Source of the DNA: Solanum dulcamara
Taxonomy: Eukaryota > Streptophyta > Magnoliopsida > Solanales > Solanaceae
DNA length: 64,000 nt
Direction: 5' to 3'
NCBI RefSeq assembly: GCF_947179165.1
Contig: NC_077243.1
Coordinates: forward strand, 30,332,001-30,396,000
Shown here: positions 35,952-49,699 of the stretch, piece after piece
How positions within the stretch are numbered: position 1 is the stretch's first letter
How the letters are laid out: each line of letters begins with the position of its first letter
Made by a program: the position numbers and the translations under genes
The notes under the pieces: generated by a model
The model's database searches: none
What the model was told of the DNA's origin: nothing
What the model saw: only the letters and a program-made list of their open reading frames with translations

Positions 35952-37404
35952 TACGCCCAAATTACACCTCCCAAAAGAAGTAGAAAGTGGTCGTTGATCA
36001 AATATAGAATCTAACAGCGGTTAGGATTGATCCCATGGGGAATGAGGCTTAAACTTAGGTTAATCATTTTTAATTTGTATTTGTAGTCATATTATTTCTA
36101 AGAAAGGGGAGTGTTATATAATTAATTAATTGATTCGATTGCAAGTATCAAGTATCAATGTAACAATTTAATGTGATTGAATTCAGTTAAAGATGAAAGT
36201 AGGATTTATGTGTTCTGCATGAATCCTTACCTCGGTATAACCTTATATTAGTAATTCATGTGTAGTGTGTTACAAGCAAGATCAGTAAGTTAACTTCACC
36301 TTAGTGGTTGTTCCTCTAAATAAGTGATTATCACCACACAACTTGATCCGTCTACGGGTGTATGTTTTACTAATCCTTATCAGTGATACTATATTAGTTA
36401 TCCCTTGGTCCGTTTAAGCCATTAGATGAGGGTTGATAACCTCAAATCTCTATTATATAATTCATTTCCCATTCGTTACCTCCTTGGTCCGGCAAGAAAG
36501 AATAAGACAAGTTTGAATCTGTGCACTCATTAAAAAGCAATCAAAGCGAAAGAAAACATAATGCATACATGTACACTATTAAAGAATTAGGTCTACATCA
36601 TTAATTCTTCATGGTTGCCACAATCCTAGTTGTGGTATTAGATACTCATAAATTATTGATCACAATTCATAATAATTTGATTAAAATAAATCATGAACAT
36701 ATAATAACGAGTATGAAAATTCAAAAGCTTCATGAATTTTAAAGTCAAAGTTGATGATAAAAATCTAAGAATTCAAGAATTAAGAACAAAAGTAGTCTAT
36801 CTTAATTCCCAAACTCCAAAACGAGTGTAACATAATAAAACAACCAAAAAAGTGTATTTATAGACACCTAATCCTAAATAAATAAAATCTGGAAAAAATA
36901 AGAAAAATAGATCGGCAAGCTTCTACGACTCATGCCTATGGATCATAGGACTTTGGATGAGTCGTAGGTCCACTTGCACAAGCAACTTCAAGTTAGTCTT
37001 CAATCTCTTTTCTATGGATGGAACCTACATTCTGTAAACCAATGAACGACCCATCCTGTTCATTCGTAGGCCAACTACTAAAACTTCCTTTTTTGGTTAT
37101 CTTCTACGGCTTGTCCAACGGCTCGTACATATCCCTCGTAGCTCCATACTTGTCCTCAAAAATCACAAATCCATCTACGAATGCCACCTACGGCTCATAG
37201 AAGTTTCTATGGCTCATAGGTTGGTTTCATAGAAGTCAACTGTCAACTGCAATTTAACTGATTTTTCATCCTCCGCTGCTAGTACCTATTTTCCTGCAAA
37301 ACAAAGACAAACCATAATTAAATCTACTAACAAATTCTTAAAAGACATAAAAATTATTATGTTTACAGAATTACAAGTACTTCTAAATCCAGGGTACATC
37401 AACA
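35952..37404 (-). repeat. Element F 3' LTR (left)
   Basis: Ends on the plus strand with GGTACATCAACA, i.e. starts TGTTGATGTACC on the coding strand. Colinear with the right copy through TTGATCAAATATA, AATTAATTAATTGATT, GTGATTGAATTCAGT and the TCCTGCAAAACAAA block. Confidence 0.75.
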
Positions 37405-38760
37405 CTCTAAAAATAAAATGGTTGCTTTTCCTCAAGCGACGCTATAATCACAAAATGACACTATGCAAAAGAAGATCAAGACATTATGGAAATCACATCT
37501 CTTTTCAACTCACAACATCCTCCAACTTTTCATGCAAATATTAGTACAATCATTATCTCTAAATCAAGATAACTCATATGGATTAATTTGTGACATTACT
37601 ATATCTATAGACACATTTACATACACAAACAACAATCGCCAAGATCATGACTTTTTAATAATGATACTTGTTCCCTCACTGAAAAAAAGTCTTATTTTCA
37701 CAGAGATATCAAATATTTTTTAAGAATAGGGAATCAGTATACACTCACTCTCACACAATGAATTCAAACATTCATGCACAACACAATAGGCTTGCCTTTA
37801 TTTTAAGTACTTACACTATCGTATAGTTGAATTAGGATCTCAATAGGACTTTCTTGGATTTTAACATAGGCTCAGGGATGGATGTAGAATACTTGAATTA
37901 TAGTGAATTTTTCCCCTCCTTGACATACATTAGCTGAATTCTATATTTTACAACCCCTAACTTGTTTCACCCCTTTTCTCTTCTTTCATTGATGCTCGAG
38001 TGTGGATTTCACTCTTTTTAACTAAATGCTTTCATATGTTTGGTACTTTCATCATTTTTGCTCATTTACTCTATTCTTTAATCGCCGCCACACCCCATTT
38101 ATTCTATTTTTTCTTGTTACATATTTCTTTTCATACCTCTTCTTTTCTCACTTTCCTCTATAGTAGCCACCCTCAACTTAGACGTTTTGCCTAAGATGAA
38201 GTGAACATTATCCTAAGAGGGACCAAGGACAAAAAAAGGTTTAAGAGTCAATGATAGAGAAGGTGAATTGTGTCATATCAATAAAAGGTCTTTTTAAAGC
38301 TCAAATCTTTGAATCGAGGGATATAATTTCATTTGGTTGGTTGTTTTTAGTCTAAGTGGACTATTTTCAACAATGACCTATGATTCTTTCCTACTCAATA
38401 GTTCAATTATCATAGTATGACTAATGGGGTAATTTTTAGATTGACACAAATAGTAAGAATGAACAATAACATCACAACACACATGGCATCAAGTTTCATT
38501 ATCAATTATAAATTCATGGTTCAAGTTTCATATTAAGTCATGCATATCTTATCAATTTGTGTCATGTAATTAAAACATCCCACATAATTAACATATCAAA
38601 GAAACATATTCAACACTTAACACATTTTTGGAGGGGTCCTATTTTTCTGATTCAAACATTATAACCATCATGCCATACATTCCTATTCTTCTTTGACATT
38701 CACATCGTAAACATACTAGTTCAACATAAATTAAAAGATCCTCAAAAATAGAATACAGAA
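37405..38760 (-). other. Element F internal non-coding region
   Basis: Stop-rich on all frames. A recognisable stretch near 38170-38230 (minus-strand reading DNVHFILGKTSKLRVAT) resembles the 3' region downstream of pol in Athila/Tat elements. This implies that gag is joined almost directly to the element's 3' end by a large deletion. Confidence 0.5.
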
Positions 38761-39160
38761 AAGAAAGTCCAAAGAACTCAATTGAGTGTCTAGTCTACTT
38801 AGAGACATACGCCATATTATTGAGATGAGTGTATGGATCTTTAGATGGAAAGCATGCAAACAATCCTCAACTATGGAGCATCTGAATCAAACCACTAGAA
38901 ATATTGAACTTTTCTACAGAAGGCAATGGAGGCAACACAAGGGCACTTGTAGCTTCAATGGCATCATGATTGACCCCATAGTTATTCCAAATACCAAACT
39001 CAGGTTTCTATCTGCATGGAGGATGTTCTCACTCTATCAGTTGGGTGTTGGGAACATTCCGCAATGGATGTTGAGAAGGATTTTGATGTGCATCCTCTTC
39101 TTCCATTCTAAGTCATTTTGCAGCTTCTGCTTCTGTTTTGTAACCACCATTGTTAGCCAT
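38760..39160 (-). pseudogene. Element F gag N-terminus (Athila/Tat type)
   Basis: ATG at 39160 gives MANNGG, then an acidic stretch. It continues with EHPPCR, KPEFGIWNNYGVNHDAIEAT, LPPLPSVEKFNISSGLIQML and GLFACFPSKDPYTHLNN, the pattern of the gag N-terminal domain in Athila/Tat-lineage elements. Four in-frame stops are present. The longer plus-strand open frame across the same bases is the antisense shadow. Confidence 0.75.
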
Positions 39161-39339
39161 TCTCCTTAAAGCTCTTTAAATTTTAGGATTAAATAGAATT
39201 AGGGGTCTGCCTTGACTCTGCGTATTTGGCATGCACTAGAACTTAACTTGTTTTAGCATATAAAAAAGAAAAGAAAGAGTAAATCAGAAAATAATGACAA
39301 CTAGCCAAATAACACAATTAATCTAATCTAAAAGTCTTA

Positions 39340-39362
39340 TTCCCTGACAATGCAAAATTTAA
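39340..39362 (-). other. Element F primer-binding site, decayed
   Basis: On the minus strand ATTTTGCATTGTCAGGGAAT resembles the Athila-type TTTTGGCGCCGTTGCCGGGG primer region, with its CpG-rich positions changed to TG/CA. It lies just inside the right LTR. Confidence 0.5.
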
Positions 39363-40668
39363 TACGATCAATTTACTCCTACCAAAAGAAGTATAAAGCA
39401 ATCGTTGATCAAATATATAACCTAACAGAGGTTAGGGTCGATTCCATGAGGAATAAAGTTTAGGCTTAGATTAATAGTTTATTATTTGTATTCATAGTCA
39501 CATTATTTCCTTAAAAAAGGTGTTTTATGTAAAATTAATTAATTGATTAGATAGAAAGTATCAAGTATCAAAGTAATAATTTAATGTGATTGAATTCAGT
39601 AAAAGACGAAACTAGGGTATATGTGGTCCATACAAATCCTTAACTCGATAGAACCTTATATTAGTAATCCTTGTCTAGTGTATTACATGTAAGACTAGTT
39701 AGTTAATTTCACCTAAGTCATTGGTCCCCTAAACAAGTTATTATCACCATATTTTTTGGGGAGGTGTGAAGTAGTGTCAAACCAACATACCCAACAAGCA
39801 TTAGCTCTCCCTGAAAAGGAGGTGATCCATTTGCAACTTGCAGTACAGCTACGTGGTCCGTTTACGGGTGTATGATTTATTAACCCTTACCAGTGATCCA
39901 AGATTAGCTATCCCTTAGTCCGTTCAAGCTACTAAATAAGGGTTGATAGCCTCAAATCTCCATTGTTATCCATTCTTCCCATTCCTTACCTCTTTGGTCC
40001 GCCAAGTAAGAATAAGGCGAGTTTAAATGCATGCACTTGTTAACAAAAAATCAAAGCGAAGGGAAATACAATACACGCATGCACACTATTCAAGAATTAT
40101 ATTTTATTAGGTATACGTTGTTAATTTTTCATGGTTCTCACAACCCTAGTTTTGGAATTAGCTTCTCATAATTTATTGATCACAATTCATAATAATTTGT
40201 TTAAAATAAATCATGAACTTACAATAACTAGTATAAAAATCCAAAAGCTTCAATGGAATTTCATAGTCAAAGTCGATGATAAAAATCCAAGAATTTAAGA
40301 ATTAAGAACACAAGTTGTATATGATTAATTCTCAAACTCCAAAATGTGCGTAACATAAAAAAAATAAAAAGTGTATTTATAGACACCTATTCTTAAATAA
40401 ACAAAATTTGGGGAAAATAGGAAAAATAGATCAGCAAGCTTCTATGACTCGTGCCTATGGATCATACGACTTTGGACAAGTCATAGGTCCACTCGTACAA
40501 ACAGCTTCAAGTCAGCGTTCAATCTCTTTTTATAGACAAGACCTATGGTCTACAAATTAATGAATGACCCGTCATGCTCATTCATAGGCCATGTACTGAA
40601 ACTTCCTTCTTTGATTATCTTCTATGGCTCATCCTACGGCTCGTAGACACCCCTCGTAGCTCCAAACT
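39363..40668 (-). repeat. Element F 5' LTR, part 1 (continues at 49475-49699)
   Basis: Colinear with 35952-37404 up to CTCGTAGCTCCAAACT, where element C begins. The copy resumes at 49475 with AGGAATGCCATCTATGA and TTTTCCTGCAAAACAAA, matching the remaining part of the left LTR. Confidence 0.8.
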
Positions 40669-42830
40669 TATCACGACCTGACCTAGATCATAGCCATAAC
40701 ACATCGATCAGAAACCCGAAGGATCCCAACCAAGGCATCTTAGAATACATAGAAAACATAAGACAATTAAGCATAATAAAAACTCAACAATGAAAGTCTA
40801 TGGAAGGAGTAATACTTGGATCAATGTCCAATAGGGACTACATTACTTGCTTTGACTAAACATGCCTCTAAGTCTAGACTTGATGGGGGATTTAGGACAA
40901 ACTCCTAGTTCAACCGATTCATAAGAGAAAAGTCAAAGTGATCAACATAAAAGAAGTCTCATCGTCGGTAAATAAGGACTCACCAATGACAACTTGTGAA
41001 TGTTATGTCGTTCGCCCCTACATTATGAGACAATATAGGCAAAATATATGTTAGTACATAAAAAGTACTAAATATGTGAGATATGCATGAAAAATAAACA
41101 TAGGGCGTAATCAATATGAATAATGGGATGCAAGACAAATATATTCTACAACATGTATATGTTCATGAAAATATTAAAAACATACATCTCATTGGTCAAT
41201 GCATCAAAAGAATCTCATATTCATCATAAGAACTCATAACTCAACTGAAACTATATGGGATAAGACCTTTAACTGACATCTTAAGACCATGCAAGCTATA
41301 ACATGAAATCCGATGTAACTCCTACATTGAGAAGAGAGAGGCTACTTCCAAGGTAGACTCTGTGAAAACAACTTTAACTTTGTGAGCTATATGTGAATCC
41401 ACTAGCTAAGCCATGAAGGCAAACTACGGGGGAAACATACATTGGGACTTTGGGTTGCTACTATAATTCCCTCGGGAAACTAACTACATTACTGAAAACC
41501 CCCCCACCTATAAGTCCTATCGGTGCTTAGTCAATATCCCAATGGATTTCATTAAAAACATAGAAGCATCATCATTAACTTCATAATGAAAGTAATTATT
41601 AGAGTTGCTCATTAACTTTAGTAATTCATAAGAATCCATAAACTTTGGTGAGAAATGTCCTTATCACCATCTAAACATGATTATGTGAGAATTATTCTTA
41701 GCACACCATAACAACTTTCTAGGATCATAATATAACAGCTTTCTTTTGAAAATCACTGACTCATAATCAAAACTCATGTAAATCATCATTAAACCTCATA
41801 ATAATAATTGAAAGCAGCTTCATGCATGGGCATTCATAATTCTACTAGAAATCATAAATTTAATGTAAAATCATACTTATAATGACCATTGATAATAATT
41901 AAAAATGTAATTGAAGCAGCCCAATGCAATTCATCAAAACTAGGGTGAGAAACCAATGAGAAACATGGAGATCTTTGAAGGAAACATTGGAACTCCGTGG
42001 ATGAAAGGAACACATGGATCAATCCCCACATACCTTGACCTTGATGAGCCCTAAGTTGTAGAGATTGAAAGATTGACCTTGAAGAACCCTTGAATTGCTT
42101 GTGGAAGAAGAAGAAGACGTTGAATGAAGACTTGAGAGAGAGGGTTTTATGCTTTTGGTAATTATGGAGAGAATAGGATAGTTAGAAGAATTTAGCGTAG
42201 TAATAGGTACGAACTAGTCCCTAAAACCATCCACACTCATTAATGAGATATAGGAAAAAGACCGCAATAACCCTCATTAAAATTGAATCCAAAACCCATA
42301 ACGGGATATTACCACAGACCATTAAAGGTACCATGGTCTATGGTCCCCTCTGTGGTGAGGTACTTTGGAATTTATGAAGAGAGATTTTTGGAAGCGTCCC
42401 ACCATGAGACCCACCACAACCCGTGAAAGGCACCATGATTCATGGTGGTCTTTTGTGGGGGTAGACTTGGACTTGAAATCTCAGAATTTACTGGGAAGAT
42501 TTAGGTGTTCCTCTACAGATACCTTCATGGTCCATGGAGGTTACTACGGTCTAAAAACCTAGCCGTGGAGAGGATTCTAACTAGAGGCATGTCCACCTCG
42601 AAAGCCATAACGGTTTCTAGTCCGCACAATAGCGTGTGGTGGCCCCTCGTGGTCCTCACCTCTAGAACCAATTGTCTGGGCATGGAAAATGGTATCCCTA
42701 CATGAACTATGGTCCTCTTCACAACCCATAATGGGTCTCGTGAAGACCATCTAGTGCCTAAAGCTGCATTTTTCTAGAATTTCATCTTTTATTCCTTATT
42801 TTTCATCCTTCCAACTTTTGGGGTCTTACA
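40669..42830 (-). repeat. Element C 3' LTR (left)
   Basis: 2162 bp, TATCACGACC to GGGGTCTTACA. Colinear with 47194-49474. Contains an array of CCATGGTC / CACCATG / GTGGTGG-type words at 42300-42750. Confidence 0.88.
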
Positions 42831-43199
42831 ATATCTCCCCCTTGGGAACATTTATCATCGAATGGACTCAAGCTAACATGAATGGAATTGGAAAGGAACA
42901 TAGCAGCCCAACATAAATGTAAAACATCTTGATAATGTATAAAACATGAAATCTTTAACCTCAAGCTAAAACATGACTTTAAAACTCATTTCATGAACAT
43001 GAATGCATATGAATCCATGAGAACAAATGAAACACATGATTTGGGATAGTTGGATTATAAAGGAAATAACTACTCAACTAGGCATGAAAAGAAATAGATG
43101 AGGATATCATGACATCTTATCGACTTTAGCCTCCTATGTATCACCGTCAACCTCTTAGAGAAAGTTCCTCTATAACACCTTAACTGAAGTTATTTCATT

Positions 43200-45990
43200 G
43201 TTTCTCAACTTTCTAACTTACTGGTCCAAGATCTCAACTGGAACCTCTTCATATGAAAGACTCTTTTTGATCTCAATGTTGTCCAATGGTACAATGGAGC
43301 TATGATCACCAACAAAGTTCCTCAATAATGACACATGGAAAACCGGATGCACCGATGCCAAATCAGAAGGCAAATCCAACTCATAAGCCACCTTACTATT
43401 TGGCCTCAAAATCTGATATGGGCCAATATTGTGGGGACTTAACTTTCCTTTCTTACCAAAATGCATCACACCCTTCATGGGTTAAATTTTCAAGTAAGTC
43501 CAATTATTAACCTAAAAGTTAAGTTCCTTTTTCCTCACATCTGAATAGGACTTTTGTCGTCTTTGAGTCATTTTTAATCTATTTAATAAGACTAAACTTC
43601 TCCATAGCCTAAAATACCAACTTGGGTCCTATCAAATCAACTTCACCTACTTTGAACCAACTAATAGGGGATCTGCAACGCCTCTATACAAGGCCTTAAA
43701 TGGAGCTATCTCAATGCTAGAATGATAATTGTTATTATAAGAAAACTCTACCAATGGAAAATGATCATCCCAATTTCCTTTAAAATCAATAACACATGCT
43801 CTCAACATATCCTCTAATGTCTAAATGGTACTCTCGTCCTGGCCATCCATTTGTGGGTGAAATAATGTACTAATCTTTATTTGGGTACCAAGAACCTTTT
43901 GAAAATATCTCCGAAATTGAGATGTAAACTGAGTACCTCTATCCAAAATGTTAGACAATGGAACACCATGAAGATTAACCAACTCTCAGATGTACAATCT
44001 AGCATAATCCTTAGTTGAATATGATGTCTTAAAAGGAAGGAAATAAACTAACTTGGTCATTTGGTAACCTATCGCCCAAATTGAGTCACGTTGCCTACGA
44101 GTACGAGGAAAACTAGTAACAAAGTCCATATTTAAGGCTTCCCACTTCTAAGTAGGAATCTCAATGTCTTGAGGCAAACCTCCTAATATTTGGTGCTCAC
44201 CTTTCACTTGTTGATAATTTCAACACTTAGCCACAAATTCCACAATATTTCTTTTATGACATTCAACTAATACACTTTCCTAAAATATCAATACATCATT
44301 GTGGAACCGGGATAAATAGAATACCGCAAACTATAAGCTTTGGACAATATCATTTTTTTCAAATCACCCACATTCAGAACACACAATCGGCCTTGATATC
44401 TCAAACCACCATCTCCCCCTTGGAAGAAAGCCTCAATGGCTTTTTCGGCAATAGTTTTCTTCAATGCAACCAAAGAGGGATCACTATCTTTCTATGCCTT
44501 TAAATCCACCATAAGAGATGAGTCAGAACCATTCTGCACAATAACACCACCTTCTTTGGAATCAACTAATCAAACACCCAAATGGGCTAATCTAAGCACA
44601 TATTGAGCTAAATCTTTATTTTGATCCTCAATATGAGCAACACTATCCATGGACAATCTACTAAGAGCGTCAGAAATCACATTTGCCTTACCCGAATGGT
44701 GTAGCACACTCATGTCATAATTTTTCAATAGTTCAAGCCATATCCTTTGTTAAAGGTTTAAGTCGTTTTTAGTGAACACATATTACATAACTCTTTTTAT
44801 CGATGAAAACATCAGCATGGATACCATACAGGTAGTATCTCAATAATTTCAAAGCAAATATCACCGCCGCAAGCTTCATGTGATGAGTTGGGTAATTTTT
44901 CTCATGTACCTTGAGTTGCCTTGAAGCATAGGCTATTACTTTACTATTTTGCATTAGCACACAACCAAGAACAACTCGTGAAACATCACATTACACAATG
45001 AAACCAACAAAACCTTTTGGTAAAATCAACACCAGAGCGGAGGTAAGTCTATCCTTCAACTCTTTGAAGCTTTTCTCAAATGCCTCGAACCATTAGTGAA
45101 CTGGAGTACCCCATGGAGAAATACTCTATCTAATCAAACCTTTCTCTAGAAAATCTTTGAACTGATCCTTTAAATCTTTCAATTCTACTAGAGCCATTCA
45201 GTAAGAAGGAATAAATTTAAGTTTTGTATCAGGTAGGAGATCGATACCGAAGTCTATTTCCTTTTCGAGAGAAATATCTAGGAGTTCTTTGGGAAAAACT
45301 TTCGAAAACTCATTAATAATTGAAATTGACTCAAGATTAGGAGTCTCAAAGTTAGTATCTCTAACCCGAACTTAATGGTAAATGCAACCTTTGGAAATCA
45401 TTTTCTGAGCTTTAAGGCATGAGATGAATTGACCCATTAAACATGGAATTACTAACTTTCCATTCTAGGATTAGCTCATACAAAAACTAAAACTTAACCA
45501 CACAGGTTTTATAATATATAGGGGTATAACAGGCATGAATCCAATCTATACCAAGAATAATATCAAAATTGGTCATATCAAGATCTACTATATCAATGAA
45601 GGTGACTTTATAAAAAACTAAAACTGGACAATTTACTCTTTTAGCCATAATCGACTAACCTACAGGAGTATAAACAGAAAAAGGCTCCATTAATATTTTG
45701 GGGCTAACATCAAATCTCATGGCCACATAAGGAGTAACAAAACACAAATTTTCACCCGGATCAAGCTAGTCATAAACATTATAGTGAAAGACCCATAACA
45801 TACTGGTAACAACATCGGGAGTCTCCTCCACTTCTTACCTACCATGAAGAGCATAGAACTAGTTATTGCGTTGACAACCCATTGGTTTAGCTTGGGCACC
45901 ATGAAGAACTTTGCCTCCATCTGCAACTTGGCCTTGAGTACGACCATACTTGACCCTACACTCCTTAGCATGATGACCTGGCTTTCCGTA
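43200..45990 (-). pseudogene. Element C pol with most of reverse transcriptase deleted
   Basis: Protease-type sequence (DMTNFDIILG, about 45540-45590) is followed by the RT start (SISPWGTPVH at about 45105). The frame then jumps directly to EKSFKELKDRL near 45060. The RT core with its catalytic box is absent. RNase H ([20 protein letters not shown]), integrase (44288-43690) and the chromodomain tail at 43218-43478 ([41 protein letters not shown]) follow. The tail is the best preserved in this window. The element cannot copy itself. Confidence 0.85.
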
Positions 45991-46977
45991 TCAATATCAC
46001 ATATCCAAATCCGCTAGACATTCTCCCTTGTGGTTCGTCCTACACTTCTTGTAGGCAGGGTTAACTTGGCCAATTGGGGAACCTCCTTGAGGCTTAGTGT
46101 TGGGAAACTTATCTTATTCAAAGCTTGAAGTAGTAGAATTTGATGAACCTTGACCAAAATACCTTTGACGAAAATGAGGACACCCAACACTTCTGGACCT
46201 AGCATAAGAGGAATCACCACCATCAGTCCTTGGATTTTTTGACTCCCTAGTCTTCTCCCTTAGCTTCTCATCCTCTATTTTCTTTGCATGGGTCATAAGT
46301 TTATAGATGTTCATTTCTCAAATCAACATGGACATATTGCATTCCTTACAAACCAAATCTAACACACCCGACAAGAACATGCTCATACGAGCTCTTATGT
46401 TAGTAATCATGAATAGAGCATACTTTGATAATTGGGTGAACTTGAAGGCATACTCTCTCACACTCACACTTTCTTTATTAAGATTGATGAAATCTTGTAT
46501 CTTGGCCTCCCTCAACTCCAATAGGAAGAGATGATCAAGAAACATTCTTTTGAACTCTTCCCAACTCATAGGATCTACCACTGTAGGCCTCTCACACTTC
46601 CATTGATCAAACAAAATTCAAGCAACACCTTTCAATTGATAAGTAGCTAACTCCTCCCTATCAACCCGGCTAATCCCCATTATCTCCACAATCTTATGCA
46701 TGCTTTCAACAAATTCTTTTGGGTCCTTATCCACCTTGGAACCCCAAAACTCTGTAGGATTCATCCTAATAAAGTCACGAATCCTTGTGGCCACTATATC
46801 CACATTTGGGTTCACGGGAGCTACAACCTCACGATTCACTTGGGCCATCATGGCTTTAGCAAGTACTTGAAAAGACCCTCAGAATTTATCATTAGTCACT
46901 CGATCATTCAAAGGATCATTCGAGGCTTGTGGCTTCTCTTCAATATTTCTTCGAACAAGAGCTCTTTGTCGAGGCAT
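45990..46977 (-). pseudogene. Element C gag
   Basis: ATG at 46977 (MPRQRALVRRNIEEKP). Gag core words include RIRDFIRMNPTEFWGSKVDK, AKAMMAQVNRE, EFKRMFLDHLFLLELREAK and VREYAFKFTQLSKYA, with a basic C-terminal tail near 46120-46310 leading toward a knuckle region. The frame is open for long stretches but has a stop about 33 codons in and others at about 46617 and 46316. Confidence 0.82.
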
Positions 46978-47193
46978 GATTCTGTAATCACAAAGAGAAA
47001 TCATTGGAGGAGAAAACCTTAGATTTAAACTCTATAGCATGATGAGATCATGAAAAAAGTAAAGTGTTTCCTAAGTGCCTTATAGCCTCTTATTCATAGA
47101 TTTGGCATGCTTCACATCGATGAACAAGACTCTACTTAGAATGATATCTTAGACTTCCTAAGATACTTGAACCTTGCACTGTGATACCAAGTT

Positions 47194-49474
47194 TGTCAGG
47201 ACCCAACCTAGGCCCTAGACATAACACGATGATCGAAAACCCAAAGGATCCCAACCAAGACATCTGAGCATTTAAACATAATGAAAAAAAGCAGAAAAAA
47301 CAACTCAACAATGAAAGTCTACAGAAGGAGTAATACTCAAATCAATGTCCAGTATGGACTACATTGCTTGCAATGACTAAACATGCCTCTAAGTTGATAC
47401 TTGATGGGTATTGAGTACAAGCTCCTAGACCACCCGAATCATAAGAGAAAAGTCAAAGTGATCAACATAAAAAAATTCCCATCCTCGGTAAATGAGGACT
47501 CGCCAATAAAAACTTGTGAATGCTATGTCAACTCTAGTCACGAATCCCATAAATAGAATCATTGTTTGAGAAAATATTAGACATCTAAGTCATATAAGTA
47601 AAGAGATCATAGAATGAACGTTGTCTCCCACTATATTATGAGATAATATAGGCAAACTATGTGTTAGTACAAAAAAGGTACTAAGTATGTGAGATATGCA
47701 TGAACAATAAACATAGAGCATAATCAATATGAATTATGGGATGCAAGGCCAATATATTTTCAAACATATATGAGATCATGAAAATATTAAAAACATGCAT
47801 CTCATTGGTCAATGCATCAAAAAAATCTCATATTCATCATAAGAACTCATAACTCAACTAAACCTGTGGGAGATAAGACCTTTAACCAAAATCTTAAGAC
47901 CATGCGAGCTATAACATGGAATTCGATGTAATTCCCACATTAAAAAAAGAGAAGCTACTTGAGAATGTAGACTATGTGAGAACAAATTTAACTTTATGAG
48001 CTATATATGGATCCACTAGCTAAGACATAAAGGCAACCTATGGGGGCAACGTAGTTTGGGAATTTGGGTTGCTACTAGAATTCCCTTGGGTAAGTAACTA
48101 TATTACCAGAATGAACCCGCCTATATGTACTCTCGGTACTTAGTCAATATCCCAACAGAATTCATCAGAAGCATAGAAGCATCATCATTAAATTTATCAT
48201 AAAAGTAATTATTAGAGTAGCTCATTAACTTTTAGTGATTCATAAGAATCCATAAACATTGGTGAGAATTGACCTTATCACCATCTAAACATGATTGTGT
48301 GAGAATTGTACTTATCACACCATAATAACTTTCTTGGATCATAATTGATAATCACCATAACTTTCATCATTCAATCATTAATCTCAACTTCATTTATAAA
48401 AGTTTTCTTTAGAAAATCACTGAACTCATAATCAAAATGCATGTAAATCATCATTAAACCTCATAATAATAATTGAAATTAGATTCATGCATGGTCATTC
48501 ATAATTCAACTTGAAATCATACAATTAATGTAGAATCATGCTTATAATGATCATTGATAAGAATTGAAAATGTAATTAAAACAACTCTATGCAATTCATC
48601 AAAACTAGGGTGAGAAACCAATGAAAATCATGTAGATCTTTGAAGTAAACATTGAAATTCCATGGATGAAAGAAACACATGGATCAATCCCCACATACCT
48701 TGACCTTGATGAGCCCTAAGTTGTAGAGATTGAAAGATTGACCTTGAAGAACCCTTGAATTGCTTGTGGAAGAAAAAGAAGACATTGAGAGAATACTTGA
48801 GAGAGTGTTTTATTCTTTGGGGAATTATGGAGAGAATAGGATAGTTAGAAGACTTTAAGGTAGTTAATAGATATAAAACTAGTCCCGAAAACCAGTCATA
48901 TTCATTAATGAGATATAGGGAAAATACTGTAATAACCCTCATTAAAATTAAACCTGGAACCCATCATAGGAGATTGCCATGGACTATTAAAGGCACCACA
49001 ATCTGTGGTCCCTTCCATGGCGAGGGATTTGGGAATTTCTAAAAAGAGATTTTTGAAAGGCTACCCACCACAGTCCGTGATGGTCTTCTATGGGGGTAGA
49101 CTTGTTCTTGAAATCTTAGGGTTTATAGGGGAAGTGTGAGGAGTTCCTCCATAGAGACCTTCATGGTCCGTGGAGATTACTATGGTCCACAAACCTGGGC
49201 ATGGAGAGGATTCTAACAAGAGGCCTATAGCGGTGTCCACCATGGAAGCCATAATAGTCTATGGTCCATACCACGCCTCGTAGTGGCCCCTTATGGTTCT
49301 CACCTATGGAACCAATTGGATAGGTATCGACCACAGTGTCTGTATAGAGTTTATGGTCCTCTTCACGACCCGTAGTGGGTCTCGTGAAGATAATCTGGTG
49401 CTAAAAGCTACATTTTTCTGGAATTTCATCTTTTGTTCCTCATTTTCCTTCCCTCCAACATTTTGGGTTTTACA
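47194..49474 (-). repeat. Element C 5' LTR (right)
   Basis: 2281 bp, TGTCAGGACC to GGGTTTTACA. Adjacent to the primer site CTGTGATACCAA at 47179-47190 (minus TTGGTATCACAG). Confidence 0.88.
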
Positions 49475-49699
49475 AGACATATTCACCATTATTTCTAGGA
49501 ATGCCATCTATGATTCGTAGGTTGGCTCATAGAAGCCAACTGTCAGCTACTAACTAATTTTTCCTCCTCTACTGCCATGACCTATTTTCCTGCAAAACAA
49601 ACACAAACCACAATTAAATCTACTAACAAATTCTTAAAATACATCTTAATTCTTAAGTTTGAATAATTATAAGTTTAGTAAATCCACGGTACATCACCA
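49475..49699 (-). repeat. Element F 5' LTR, part 2
   Basis: Right-hand remainder of the split LTR. Words shared with 37180-37404 include GAATGCCA, CATAGAAG, CAACTGTCA, CTATTTTCCTGCAAAACAAA and AAATCTACTAACAAATTCTT. Confidence 0.8.

Larger units (their letters stand above)
40669..49474 (-). mobile_element. Complete gypsy element C, nested in the LTR of F
   Basis: The left LTR 40669-42830, an internal region 42831-47193 and the right LTR 47194-49474 make a whole element on the minus strand. The ends are TGTCAGGACC...GTTTTACA (right) and TATCACGACC...GTCTTACA (left). The polypurine tract is at 42831-42845 (minus AAGGGGGAGATAT) and the primer site at 47176-47190. A clear 5-bp target duplication was not found. 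LTRs differ visibly, so the insertion is old. Confidence 0.88.
35952..49699 (-). mobile_element. Element F: Athila/Tat-like gypsy deletion derivative, split by element C
   Basis: Two direct repeats of about 1.5 kb (35952-37404, and 39363-40668 continued at 49475-49699) flank an internal region of under 2 kb. The gag start and a degraded primer site place it on the minus strand. Protease, RT and integrase are absent, so it resembles a large retrotransposon derivative (LARD) that would depend on a partner for movement. Confidence 0.75.

Noticed and set aside
38786..39169. 127-codon plus-strand open frame
   Set aside because: Antisense to the Athila/Tat-like gag of element F, which gives recognisable gag words on the minus strand.
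42365..42722. Overlapping open frames on both strands near 42.4-42.7 kb
   Set aside because: They fall in the word array of the element C LTR, where repeated CCATGG-type words keep several frames open by chance.
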